NCBI RefSeq assembly: GCF_025698545.1
Contig: NC_068572.1
Span: forward strand, 124,001 to 188,000
DNA: 64,000 nucleotides
DNA from: Gossypium raimondii
Taxonomy: Eukaryota; Streptophyta; Magnoliopsida; Malvales; Malvaceae
Direction: 5' to 3'
The position numbers and the translations under genes were made by a program. The notes under the pieces were generated by a model that saw only the letters and a list, made by a program, of their open reading frames with translations, had not been told where the DNA came from and did not search any database. Below are positions 12,919 to 31,752 of this stretch, piece by piece. Within the stretch, counting starts at the first letter, position 1. Every line of letters starts with the position of its first letter.

Positions 12919-15634
12919 GCCGGAGAATCATGTACATATACATATAAGATTAGAAACAAAAACGGCAAATATACTTAATACTATATGGTGCCAATTTATC
13001 GAATTTTGCATCACATAAGGTAATTACTAGCATTACTTGACCTCCTTAAAACAGAGATTTTCTTTCTTCCCCCCCCCCTCTCTCGTTGCCGGTGTACATG
13101 TGAGTTAGGGTTCTTCTAGGAACCGTTTTCTCCCCATGAAAACTTTCCTTCAAGGAATATATCTTTACAGTGAAAAGGAAATTCTTACATAACTATGTCT
13201 TAGTATTATTGTTTATTGTTGTGTCTGAAAGAGAAGCTATGAACAATTTCTGCAATCAACTTGTCCGAATTCAGTGCTTTAAGAGACAAGTTTATGCAGT
13301 GTCATAGTTCATATATGTACTATAAATTATCCATCCAATATAAACTATATACCATTTGGTCCTTTTTTACATTTTATTAAAATTATTTTCATTTTTCTTT
13401 ATATCATGTCAAATTCCTAATGTTTTAAATAAAAGTTTAGAAATATGCCATCAAAAATATTTTGTTTTTGGCCAGTGTCATTAATAAAACTATTAAATAT
13501 GAAAATAAAATGATATGTTTGAGTTTTGAGCTATAAAAAATCAAATTAACATTTCAAGTCAATTATCATGTTGTCTATTACATCATTGAACTAAATAATA
13601 ACATTCTAGAAAATAAATTAAATCACATTTAAACAGAAATCATAATTTGAGATTTCCATGTTGCATGTGGACAGGTAACCTCAATTTTGAAGCAACATTG
13701 GCTGAAGCAAACAATCTGTCTGACAGCAAAAGCTTACGCCTAAAGGGATATAAACCCGACACAGCTTGATTAGAATCCAGAAAAATGGAGCAACTGTGTA
13801 CATTGTTGTTGTACCAACCACTTATTCCAAATCTACATATTTTTTGTCAGAATACATGCATTAAATATATTTATGTGTTTGTATCATTGATTGAGTCTTG
13901 TTTCGAGTGCGCTGAGCGTATTATTTTTCAAATTATGAATTGAGAAAGAATTATGAGTGATTTTAAGTATTGTATCAAAAAAATAACCTATAATCAAATG
14001 CAATTTACATGAATATGTTTTGGCTGAATCTCCACCATCCTATTTATTGTTCTTCCTAGATGAAAAACCCTTGGTTGTATTCTTTGCATGGAATTGGCTT
14101 ACATGTTTTGTGGTGAATGGAGGAGCTATGATTGCTGTGCCTTTCATCTCCATTCCTACCTTAAAAATTTGTTTAACTTGTCGTTTTGTCGTGTCATTAC
14201 GGGGACAAGTGGAGCTTTCATTCACTGCTTTGTGCATTTCTCAACTGTGAATTGTTTACAAGCCATATTTCTATTTGACCCACTCTTGGTCTGTTGGTTT
14301 GGTTCCACTTCCCACTCACTGAATTAAGCTCTAACATTTTTTTAATTGTTTTTTTGGTTTTGTTTTTATAAAAATATTATGGATCAAGCTTTTGTATAAA
14401 AAGTTAAATTGTGTTTTGTTATTCTATTAAAAATTTCATTTAATTTTATTGTTAAAAACGAATTTTATATCGTCAATTATAAGATACACTTAACATGTTA
14501 TGTGTTACTTATTTAGTTATTATATCTGTGATACTAATTTTTAACAATAGAAATAAATAAAATTTTAAAAAATTATTAGTTAATGTAATATATAAAAATT
14601 ATTTTACCTATTTTTTAATAAAAGAGTAAAATCGAATCCACCATAAAAAAATTAGCTTACTTGGGAATGAGTCCACCTCCTAACTAAACGAAAGACATAT
14701 TATTAACCTAAGCATGGAAATAATAAACGGCTAATATTGGAATTTCGAGTTCAAATAAATACATTTTTGTAATAAAAATGAATAGCGTATTTGGATATAT
14801 AAACTCATTATTTATAAAAATAAAACAAATATGAATAAACGAACACATAGCTGCGTGCATCAATTCTCAGTTACACTGGATCTTCATCAAAATTGAAGAA
14901 GACCGAAACGACGTCGAAGAAGCAAATAGCGCCTTAAGGGAGGGGACAGATCCAACGGCTGGAAACTTCCTAAATCATGCATGGGTTCGGTCTTCCCTCC
15001 TTTCTTTTCTCTTTCGCACTAACTCAAACTCAACTCACTGAGTCGAGTCACCCCCGTGTTCATTCTTTCTTTCTCTTTATCTTTCACTCTCTTTCCCTCA
15101 TCCTACCCTTTTTCGTCTTTTTCTCCTCCAATCTCAATCCGACGGCTGCCATTCTTCCACGTCACACCGTCTTCTTCACCCCCCTCCCCCTTCCCTTTCT
15201 CCCATCTTCCTATTTTATTTAATTAACTCCCTTTAGGGTTTCCAAGATTTAACCAAATTCTAACCATTTTTTTAAAAATGCGTCTTTTTGTTTTTCTTTA
15301 ATAAAGAAGAAAACGAAGAAATCTCCAAATCTTCAATTCGTCGACGCTCTCAATTTCACCGCAAATATTCTTCCTTTTCCTTTTAAATGAGGTGTTTTTC
15401 TTATTCTCAATTCCGTTTTAATTCTTCATTTTAATTCCATCATGTGTACCTTTTTTTCCCTTGTTTTTATTCTTCTAACTTTTTTTTTTGTAATTTCAAA
15501 GTTTGAGAGTTTGTTTATTTGTTTAGGGTTTTGATGAATTGGCTGTATTCGGAAACCGTGATAATAAATTTTTAAAATTTTTGGTAGAATTGAAGATTAG
15601 AATTTTTTTTACCCTTTCTGGTGTGTTTGTCATG
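12919..15634. other. Intergenic, then 5' leader of the NFRKB-like gene
   Basis: 12919 to about 14850 is AT-rich with a C-run near 13071 and no supported gene; open frames at 14020-14327 overlap in three frames and show no motif. From about 14880 the DNA changes to CT-rich sequence, with a GACGTCG motif at about 14910. This pyrimidine-rich stretch (about 15000-15230) looks like a promoter-proximal or 5' UTR region of the following gene. An 81-codon frame starting at 14977 falls inside it and is probably not a gene. Confidence 0.5.
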
Positions 15635-18600
15635 ATGGCGATTGAGAAGAACAACTTTAAAGTTTCGCGGTTTGATTCGGAGTTTTCTTCTGATAGTAGG
15701 GATACCACTTCGTCAACTGATGAGGATGAGCTTCAACGTCCAAGCTCAGCTATTAATTCTGATGGTGCTGGTGATGATGATGATGAAGACGATGATGATG
15801 ATGAATTTGATGATGCTGATTCAGGAGCAGGTTCAGATGACTTTGATTTATTGGAATTAGGTGAAATGGGGGCTGAATTTTGCCAAGTTGGGAACTCGAC
15901 TTGTTCCGTACCTTTTGATTTATATGATCTGCCTGGGTTGGAAGATATTTTGTCTCTTGATGTCTGGAATGAGTGTTTAAGTGATGAAGAGAGGTTTAGC
16001 CTGACTAAGTTTTTACCTGATATGGATCAGGATACATTTATGTGGACCTTGAATGACCTTCTTAAGGGTAATAATTTTCATTTTGGGAGTCCTATTAAGA
16101 AGTTGTTTGATATATTGAAAGGAGGGTTGTGTGAGCCAAGGGTTGCCCTTTATCGGGAGGGTTTGAATTTCTTTCAAAAGCGGCGGCATTACCATCATTT
16201 GAGGATGCATCAGAATAATATGGTTGCTAAACTTTGTCAAACAAGGGATGCTTGGCTTAATTGTAGGGGATACAGTATTGAGGAGCGGCTTCGTGTTTTG
16301 AATATTATGAGAAGTCAAAAGATTTTGGTGTATGAAAAATCGGAAGATGAGGATTCTGAATCCTCCGAAAGAGGTGACTTTGGTGAAGGCCTGTGGACCA
16401 AAAGGGTTAAGGACCAAAAAGCTTTGCAGAAAAAGGGTCACCATGGGGTTGGTCCTACTTTAGAATCCGTTTCGCGAGGGCAGATGGTGGGTTTGGAACC
16501 ATCAGAGTACAGGAAGCAGAATCCAAAAGGTATACTGAAGGCACGTGGATCAAAATTTCCTTCTGCAAAGGAGTTTGGTGGTGGTGTTTATCAAGGTTTG
16601 GATATTGATACTGAGCCATATGGTTTGCATGGAACCCTTCCTCGACATAAATATAAGTCAGGGGCGGCAAACAGGACAAGGGATCAGATGAGGTTAGACG
16701 ATGATGGTGACCCAATGTTTGGAACTAGTATTCAACAGGACCGACATGCTGTGCATGATAGCAAATCACGCAAATCTGGTTTATTGAGAGCAGGGAAGAA
16801 GTATGGCCTTTTAAGAGGGGAAGAATTAGCTGGTGACAGTTTCATGGCTTTGCCTCTGTCTTCAAAGCATGATTCGCGAGCCTATGGTAGGAACAGGAAT
16901 GTGAATCAATTTCCTGATGCAAAAGTATATACGTCAAAGCCACCAAACATGAGAACACCCTATGATTTTGCCAAAACGTCCAAGTATTCTGAAAATCATC
17001 AGCAATTTGCAGTTGGAAATCAGATAAAGCTTATGAAAGGCAGAACTCCACAATTGCCGCTGAAAGGGAGTCGATTTGACTTGTCGGAACGCACCGAACT
17101 GTTTTGGCAAAATAAGAACCAAGGGGAAGATTTTTCTGTCGATTCTTCAGTTAGATCTGATGATTGGAATATTAGGAGCAGGAAATGTAAAATGGGGCCA
17201 CAGTGTCCTGATAAAGCTTCCTTACAACAGATGAATGACCGATTCTTGTTTTCTGATAATCGAATTAAATCATCACAAGAAAAGATCAGAGGGAGCAACG
17301 TGCAAAATGGAGGACCATTAATGGCTGTTTCAAAAGGTAGTAGAGCATTCCTTAAAAATGAAGAAACAGAATCTGACTCATCTGAACAGTTTGATGACGA
17401 CGACGATAGCAATCCTCTAATGAGAAGCAAGTTTGATTACCCAAGTGGTGTCATGGAAGGTTCACGGCTGTCTTCATTGAAGTCTGGCCTTGATTCTAGA
17501 AAGATAAAATCTTCAAAGAAAGATACTATGGAGGATGGATGGCCTCTTGATGGAATCAATCGCATCTCCGAAAAGAGCTTTGGGGAAAATGTGCACGTGC
17601 CAGGAGTAGAAAGCTACTATTTTAAAGGAAAACAGAAGTCTAAGATGCATGAAATAAGTCCCTTGCAGAACTCTGCTTCTAGAGCTTTGGGCAAGGTTGA
17701 TAGGAAAAAGGTATCCAAGTTGAGCAAGACTGGCCAATTAGGAGAGAAACTTGGTGACAGATTAAAGATGTCCTCAACAAAGGCCTACCCTACTGAGAAA
17801 AGACTGAAAGGTGAAGTTGTCTATGATCATCCTATGTCTCAACGAGATTATCTGCTTAATTATCCTGTTGATGAGGAGGATGCTTCACCTGTGACACTAC
17901 CATTGGCAGACGAAAATAACAGGCGTAGAACTGGGAAAAAAGGCCGGAGCATTGAAACATATGATTGTGGTGAAAAACGTGAAGCTTCATTGCTTGGGTG
18001 CAAGACAGGGAAGGAGTATGTGGGAGATGTCGACAGAAGAGGTGAAGATGGTAACCTGCAGTCTAACCTTCAGAAGCGAACTGATGATTCCCTTTCCTTG
18101 AAAAAAAAGGGAAAACGGAAATTGGAGGTTGATGCTGTTACCTCAGATATGGAAGCTTTGGAACCACATGGTGCAGAAGTGCAAGTTACAGATGTTGAGA
18201 TGGAAATCAAACCACAGAAAAAGCCGTTTACTCTGATTACCCCTACAGTTCATACTGGTTTCTCATTTTCGATTATACATCTTCTTTCTGCTGTTCGCAT
18301 GGGAATGATCACTCCGCTTCCAGAAGATTCCTTAGAGGTTGGCAGACCCCGCAGGGAGCAGAATGGAAAGCAGGAAGGTGGTGTGAATGGTGTTCTTTCT
18401 TGTGAGAACACAGCTACCGATAATCCAGATCAGCCTGTGCAAAGAAGTATACCTTCTCTTACTGTTCAAGAGATTGTTAATCGTGTAACAGTGAATCCCG
18501 GAGATCCATGTATTCTTGAGACACAAGAGCCGCTTCAAGATTTAGTTCGGGGAGTTCTGAAAATTTTCTCATCAAAAACAGCACCTTTGGGGGCAAAAGG

Positions 18601-19651
18601 TTGGAAGGCACTTGTTGCCTATGAAAAGTCGACAAAAAGTTGGTATTGGGTTGGTCCAATTATGCATAGCTCAATTGATCATGAAACAATTGAGGAGATG
18701 ACGTCACCTGAAGCCTGGGGTCTTCCTCACAAAATGCTTGTCAAGCTGGTTGATTCTTTTGCAAATTGGCTAAAAAATGGTCAAGAGACTCTCCAACAAA
18801 TAGGGAGTCTTCCTGCACCACCGCTTGAATTGATGCAAGTAAATTTAGATGAGAAAGAAAGGTTCAGAGACCTAAGAGCACAGAAAAGCCTTAATACCAT
18901 TGGCCCAAGTTCCGAAGAAGTGAGAGCTTATTTCCGTAGAGAGGAGCTTCTTAGGTATTCTATTCCTGACAGGGCCTTCTCTTACACAGCTGCTGATGGC
19001 AAAAAATCAATAGTTGCTCCTTTGAGAAGGGGTGGAGGTAAACCAACTTCAAAGGCTCGAGATCATTTTATGCTGAAACGTGATAGGCCACCACATGTTA
19101 CAATTCTTTGTCTTGTGAGAGATGCTGCTTCCAGATTGCCCGGAAGTATTGGCACCCGTGCTGATGTTTGTACTTTGATAAGAGACTCTCAATACATTGT
19201 TGAAGAAGTTTCTGATGCACAAGTTAACCAGATTGTTAGTGGGGCCTTAGACCGTTTACATTATGAACGTGATCCTTGTGTACAATTCGACGGAGAAAGG
19301 AAATTGTGGGTTTATTTACACAGAGAAAGAGAAGAAGAAGACTTTGAGGATGATGGTACTTCATCTACTAAGAAATGGAAGAGGCAGAAAAAGGATACTG
19401 CTGAACAATCCGATCAAGGAGCTGTAATTGTGGCTTTTCATGCAACCGGGAATCAGTTGGGATTTGATGATGATAAAAAGATGGAGACAGAGTGTGAGGA
19501 TAGACAAAATCCGGAGGATAATGCTGACGACAGTCATGCATCGGAACAAGGTCATCCAATAACATGGGAGCCTCTTGACGCAAATCTTGTCCAGGAAGAC
19601 AAATTGCTATGTGAAGAAAATTCTACAAACGAAGAATTTGATGATAATTGA
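15635..19651 (+). CDS. NFRKB / INO80 complex subunit G-like nuclear protein
   Basis: Plant homologue of NFRKB, a subunit of the INO80 chromatin remodeller in animals; a chromatin or transcription role in the nucleus is inferred from the family. It is one uninterrupted frame of 1338 aa. I start at the ATG of MAIEKNNF (15635; the ATG at 15632 is adjacent) because the frame upstream of it has no ATG and looks like leader. In order it has an acidic run of Asp at about residues 45-65; a DEUBAD-like helical region at about 100-230 (DLPGLEDILSLDVWN..., then QKRRHYHHLRMHQNNMVAKL); a long Lys/Ser-rich disordered middle; a conserved block with VQEIVNRVTVNPGDPCI and GAKGWKALVAYEKSTKSWYW; an NFRKB winged-helix-like region (DRPPHVTILCLVRDAASRLP...) at about 1140-1230; and an acidic tail. 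It looks intact. The 3' UTR appears to carry an intron. Confidence 0.9.
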   Translation: MAIEKNNFKVSRFDSEFSSDSRDTTSSTDEDELQRPSSAINSDGAGDDDDEDDDDDEFDDADSGAGSDDFDLLELGEMGAEFCQVGNSTCSVPFDLYDLPGLEDILSLDVWNECLSDEERFSLTKFLPDMDQDTFMWTLNDLLKGNNFHFGSPIKKLFDILKGGLCEPRVALYREGLNFFQKRRHYHHLRMHQNNMVAKLCQTRDAWLNCRGYSIEERLRVLNIMRSQKILVYEKSEDEDSESSERGDFGEGLWTKRVKDQKALQKKGHHGVGPTLESVSRGQMVGLEPSEYRKQNPKGILKARGSKFPSAKEFGGGVYQGLDIDTEPYGLHGTLPRHKYKSGAANRTRDQMRLDDDGDPMFGTSIQQDRHAVHDSKSRKSGLLRAGKKYGLLRGEELAGDSFMALPLSSKHDSRAYGRNRNVNQFPDAKVYTSKPPNMRTPYDFAKTSKYSENHQQFAVGNQIKLMKGRTPQLPLKGSRFDLSERTELFWQNKNQGEDFSVDSSVRSDDWNIRSRKCKMGPQCPDKASLQQMNDRFLFSDNRIKSSQEKIRGSNVQNGGPLMAVSKGSRAFLKNEETESDSSEQFDDDDDSNPLMRSKFDYPSGVMEGSRLSSLKSGLDSRKIKSSKKDTMEDGWPLDGINRISEKSFGENVHVPGVESYYFKGKQKSKMHEISPLQNSASRALGKVDRKKVSKLSKTGQLGEKLGDRLKMSSTKAYPTEKRLKGEVVYDHPMSQRDYLLNYPVDEEDASPVTLPLADENNRRRTGKKGRSIETYDCGEKREASLLGCKTGKEYVGDVDRRGEDGNLQSNLQKRTDDSLSLKKKGKRKLEVDAVTSDMEALEPHGAEVQVTDVEMEIKPQKKPFTLITPTVHTGFSFSIIHLLSAVRMGMITPLPEDSLEVGRPRREQNGKQEGGVNGVLSCENTATDNPDQPVQRSIPSLTVQEIVNRVTVNPGDPCILETQEPLQDLVRGVLKIFSSKTAPLGAKGWKALVAYEKSTKSWYWVGPIMHSSIDHETIEEMTSPEAWGLPHKMLVKLVDSFANWLKNGQETLQQIGSLPAPPLELMQVNLDEKERFRDLRAQKSLNTIGPSSEEVRAYFRREELLRYSIPDRAFSYTAADGKKSIVAPLRRGGGKPTSKARDHFMLKRDRPPHVTILCLVRDAASRLPGSIGTRADVCTLIRDSQYIVEEVSDAQVNQIVSGALDRLHYERDPCVQFDGERKLWVYLHREREEEDFEDDGTSSTKKWKRQKKDTAEQSDQGAVIVAFHATGNQLGFDDDKKMETECEDRQNPEDNADDSHASEQGHPITWEPLDANLVQEDKLLCEENSTNEEFDDN

Positions 19652-19744
19652 ACAAAAAAAAACAAGATTTGATGATGAAACGTTTGGGAGAGAGAGACCA
19701 GTTGGACTCCTGAGTGCAAGCTAATTATGATCAAATTATCTCAG

Positions 19745-19835
19745 GTAATTTTCCAAAATTCTATGAAATATTTATATTTTTGCAGCCAACCAGATAATGG
19801 TTTAATATAGTGAAGGATTGTTTATATTTTTGCAG
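19745..19835 (+). other. Probable 3' UTR intron of the NFRKB-like gene
   Basis: A GTAATT donor follows CAG at 19744, and a TTTATATTTTTGCAG acceptor ends at 19835, giving a 91-base AT-rich intron. The identical acceptor string also occurs earlier, ending at about 19785, but would leave an intron too short for plants. The donor is 93 bases past the stop codon. This is inferred from the sequence without transcript support. Confidence 0.5.
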
Positions 19836-20439
19836 GGTCAAAGTCCAGCTACTGTGGAAGGAAGCATTTGTGATTCCCACTGAAGGTGTGTTATATGTTG
19901 GAACATTACATGTATAGTGATTCTATCACAAAAAATGTAGATTAGAAAGTGACCTGATGATGCCCAACAATGTGTTTACTACAGGTGGATACTTAATGAT
20001 GTTGATTTTGCATTTTCCATAAATATTTTTTTGGTAAGTCCAATTATAGATCATATGTTCGTTGAGCTTACAACAAATGCAGATTTGGCGTTGTAATGTG
20101 CCATAAAATGCATTGCCTGGTTGTACTTGCTTTTTGGTTCAGTTACTTGAGCATATAGCCAGGATAAGCAATTTTACATATTTTCTATGAGGTCTCAGCC
20201 TGTAATGTAAGAGATTATTGCAAATATATTCCAATTTCAAGTCTATTCAATCTTATTTTTTCAGAGTGATTGTAATAAACCAATTGCATTTGTGAAATAA
20301 CTCCAATGGGAAAAAAATGTAACTGATTTATTTCAGTTCTAGATTACTATTTACTAGCAATTTTATATTGACACATGTGAGTAGACACTTAAAAGTTCAG
20401 GCCCCAAAAAATGATTTAACCTTTTTTTTCTTTGCATAG
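19836..20439. other. 3' flank of the NFRKB-like gene
   Basis: AT-rich, non-coding, probably the distal 3' UTR and downstream spacer. I see no gene. Confidence 0.5.
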
Positions 20440-20660
20440 CCACTACAACCAAGGAACATATCTTCAATTTTTACTCATACCATATATGATTGTGATATAT
20501 GACCATTTCAAGATATATTGTTCACTATCTGATAACACCATTCTTTCTGCTGTATTTATTGTATATTTTTGCAGCTGAACTGATTATATTCATAACCTTA
20601 ATGACTAAGTAATCAATTTATAACTCTATTAAATTGGGTTTTAACGACATTTTTCTTCTG
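20440..20660 (-). repeat. Orphan subtilase-unit flank at the left edge of the cluster
   Basis: This text (GCCACTACAACCAAGGAAC through TTGCAGCTGAACTGATTAT and ATTAAATTGGGTTTTAAC) recurs between the other subtilase copies at about 23620-23800, 27005-27240 and 33205-33416. There it is upstream of one minus-strand copy and downstream of the next. Here nothing subtilase-like lies to its left, so the gene it once served has been lost, or this is the edge of an unequal-crossover product. Confidence 0.75.
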
Positions 20661-20744
20661 ATTTACCCCACTAACATCATGTACTGGGAAAGTTTGTTCA
20701 CAGAAAGATGTATATATTTATTAATAAGATTGAAAGAAATTGAC

Positions 20745-23545
<2,801 letters not shown>

Positions 23546-23940
23546 TTTTTTCTATTTGTTTGATAGTATGCATAAAATAGAAATTATAACTGGTATTTAT
23601 AGTGAATTGGAACATATCTGGCAATTTTACTCATACCATATATGATTGTGATTTATGACAATTTCAAGATATATTGTTCACTATCTAATAACACCATTCT
23701 CTCTGCTGTATTTGTTGTATTTTTTGCAGCTGAACTGATTATGTTTGTAACTTAAAAGACAAAGGAATCAATTTATAACTTCATTTTTCTTCTGATTTAC
23801 TCCACTTAAAAATCTGGGGTGTTGCAAAAATCATGTATTGGGAAAGTTTGTTCATAGAAAAATGTAACTAATATTTTATTAATAGATTGCAAGAAATTGA
23901 CTGAACAAATAAAAACAGAATGCAGACTCAATCGTGTGAC

Positions 23941-26882
<2,942 letters not shown>

Positions 26883-27402
26883 TTTTTTTTTCAATTTGTT
26901 TGGTAGTATGCGTAAAACAGAAATCATAACTTGTATTTTATAGTGAACTGGAAAAATTGAATCTTATATCCAATTAACTGGAGTATTTAAATTTTTTGTC
27001 TTTGTATAGCCACTACAACCAAGGAACTAATCTGTCAATTTTTACTCGTACCATATATGATTGTGATATATGACCATTTCAAGATATATTGTTCAGTATC
27101 TGATAACACCATTCTTTCTGCTGTATTTATTGTATACTTTTGCAGCTGAACTGATTATGTTCATAAATTTAATGACTAAGGAATCAATTTATAACTTCAT
27201 TAAATTGGGTTTTAACCACATTTTTCTTCTGATTTACTCCACTGAAAATCTCGGGTGTTGCAAAAATCATGTATTGGGAAAGTTTGTTCACAGAAAGATT
27301 TATATAATATTTATTAATAAGATTGAAAGAAATTGACTGAACATACATATAACATAAACTGAAAACAAATAATAACAGTTGCAGCAGGTTCAATCATGTG
27401 AC

Positions 27403-30409
<3,007 letters not shown>

Positions 30410-30699
30410 TTTTTTTTCTCTTTTCTAGAGAGTAAGTATAAAGGAAAACATAAGTGGTATTTTATAGTGGATTCAAAAGATTGAATCTCATATCGCATTA
30501 GCTGGAGTTTTAATTTTTTTTCTTTCCATAGTCACTGCATATTTGGAAATGTATCTGTAAACTTTTTTCCTTACCATATTGTGATTTATGATATATTGTT
30601 GTATAAAATATTACTATTATTAGATTGTTTTATAAAATATTACTACAATTTTTCTATAAAAATTGATTTTCTTATTATAGTGGTTTCAGTGCTTAGTGC

Positions 30700-31130
30700 A
30701 TACATAAAAAGTTTGTTGTACAAAGAAAGTTGGTGTAAGTGTAAGTGCAAGCCAAGCTAGAAATTGTTTTCAAGGAGCCGAAATGAAATTTTAATTTTTA
30801 ATAGTTTAAATCTTCATCAATTTTAAAGAATTAAATTAAATTTTTATAATTTTAGGGTGGCTAAAGTGTAATTTTACCTTTATTAAATTAAAATTTTAAA
30901 ATTTCTAAAAGGCCTAAATAACATTTTTCCATTTTAGGGGGTTCCCCCTTGCCAACTCCCCCTAAATTCGTCTCTGGGTAAGTGCGGAGGAGATAAAAGA
31001 CGATGGTTAACTTGGATTTGAATGTGACAAGGAAATAAAGGATGAGTTTGTTGTATGATCTTATGTAAGTTATATGGTGAAAAATAATTTTAGACTGAAA
31101 TATAAATAAAGCTAACTTCATGATTAAATT
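30700..31130 (-). pseudogene. RING-H2 5'-end remnant upstream of subtilase C, split by repeat R1
   Basis: GTTTGTTGTACAAAGAAAGT at about 30711 and the segment from about 30975 (GGAGGAGATAAAAGACGATG through GTTGTATGATCTTATGT) match the 5' coding end of the RING-H2 gene (44160-44290) and the remnant at 39408-39610. A copy of repeat R1 (30770-30975) interrupts it here but not in the remnant upstream of copy E. It is non-functional. Confidence 0.65.
30770..30975 (-). repeat. Dispersed repeat family R1, copy 2
   Basis: It matches the reverse complement of 31290-31490 and of 60051-60300, ending in the GGGGGTTCCCCC head near 30940. It splits the RING-H2 remnant, so it is younger than that remnant's duplication. 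With copy 3 it forms an inverted pair about 315 bases apart. Confidence 0.6.
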
Positions 31131-31289
31131 GATTTTATTTTATTCGCTTCAAAATTAATTTTATTTGACTCAATTTTAAAAAAACTTAAATTGATTTAGA
31201 ATGATAAAATAAATCTCGTCAACTTGACTAATTCGAAAATATTCACTCAATTCGATCAAATGCTCATCCTTTTGTCTAAGGGTTACAGC

Positions 31290-31490
31290 AAAAGGCTAGC
31301 AGAGCCCGACCCCCCTAAAATGGTAAATTTATGTTTTGACCAAATATATAATAAATTTGTACTTTGATCCTCAAAACGATACAAATTTAATTTAATCTTT
31401 TAAAGATTACAAAGATCTAAGCTATTAAAATGATAAAATTACATTTTAACTATTATAAAATTATACAACTTACTTCTTCTAGCCCCTAAT
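31290..31490 (+). repeat. Dispersed repeat family R1, copy 3
   Basis: Shares the GACCCCCCTAAAATGG head, TTTGATCCTC, TTTAATTTAATCTTTTAAAG and CTATTAAAATGATAAAATTA phrases with the other R1 copies. It lies in plus orientation, opposite to copy 2. Confidence 0.6.
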
Positions 31491-31628
31491 TTTTATTTTT
31501 ATTTTTATTTTGCTTTTACACCTTATTTCGGACAAATACACAATTTTGATTAATGGTATATGTAAACAACTTAATAATTAAAATATTTAATTATAAAAAA
31601 TTTAATTACTAAATAAAAAAATTAATAG

Positions 31629-31752
31629 TTAAATGATAAAAATAAAACAGAATCAATAGTTTAATGAATAATTTGCCTAAACCCAGGTCATCGATCAATG
31701 CCAATACTTCTCTTCATCTGAATCCTCCATTACGAGTAATCGACGGCCGCTA
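31629..31752 (+). promoter_or_regulatory. Orphan histone H4 promoter fragment
   Basis: These 124 bases match 41568-41692, upstream of the first H4 gene, at roughly 85% by eye. The shared phrases include AGGTCATCGATC, CCAATACTTCTCTTCATCTG and GAGTAATCGACGGCC. The CGACGG motif (reverse of the CCGTCG histone element) is present, but the octamer-like GCGGATCA, the TATA box and the H4 coding region are absent. Immediately to the right the sequence becomes antisense subtilase copy D. Confidence 0.85.

Noticed and set aside
14977-15222. 81-codon frame before the NFRKB-like gene
   Set aside because: It is a CT-rich stretch that stays open by composition; no motif, and it lies in the probable leader or promoter.
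15539-15634. Upstream extension of the NFRKB-like frame by 32 codons
   Set aside because: The extension begins at a TTG, has no ATG before 15632 and reads like 5' leader; the MAIEKNNF start fits the expected N-terminus.
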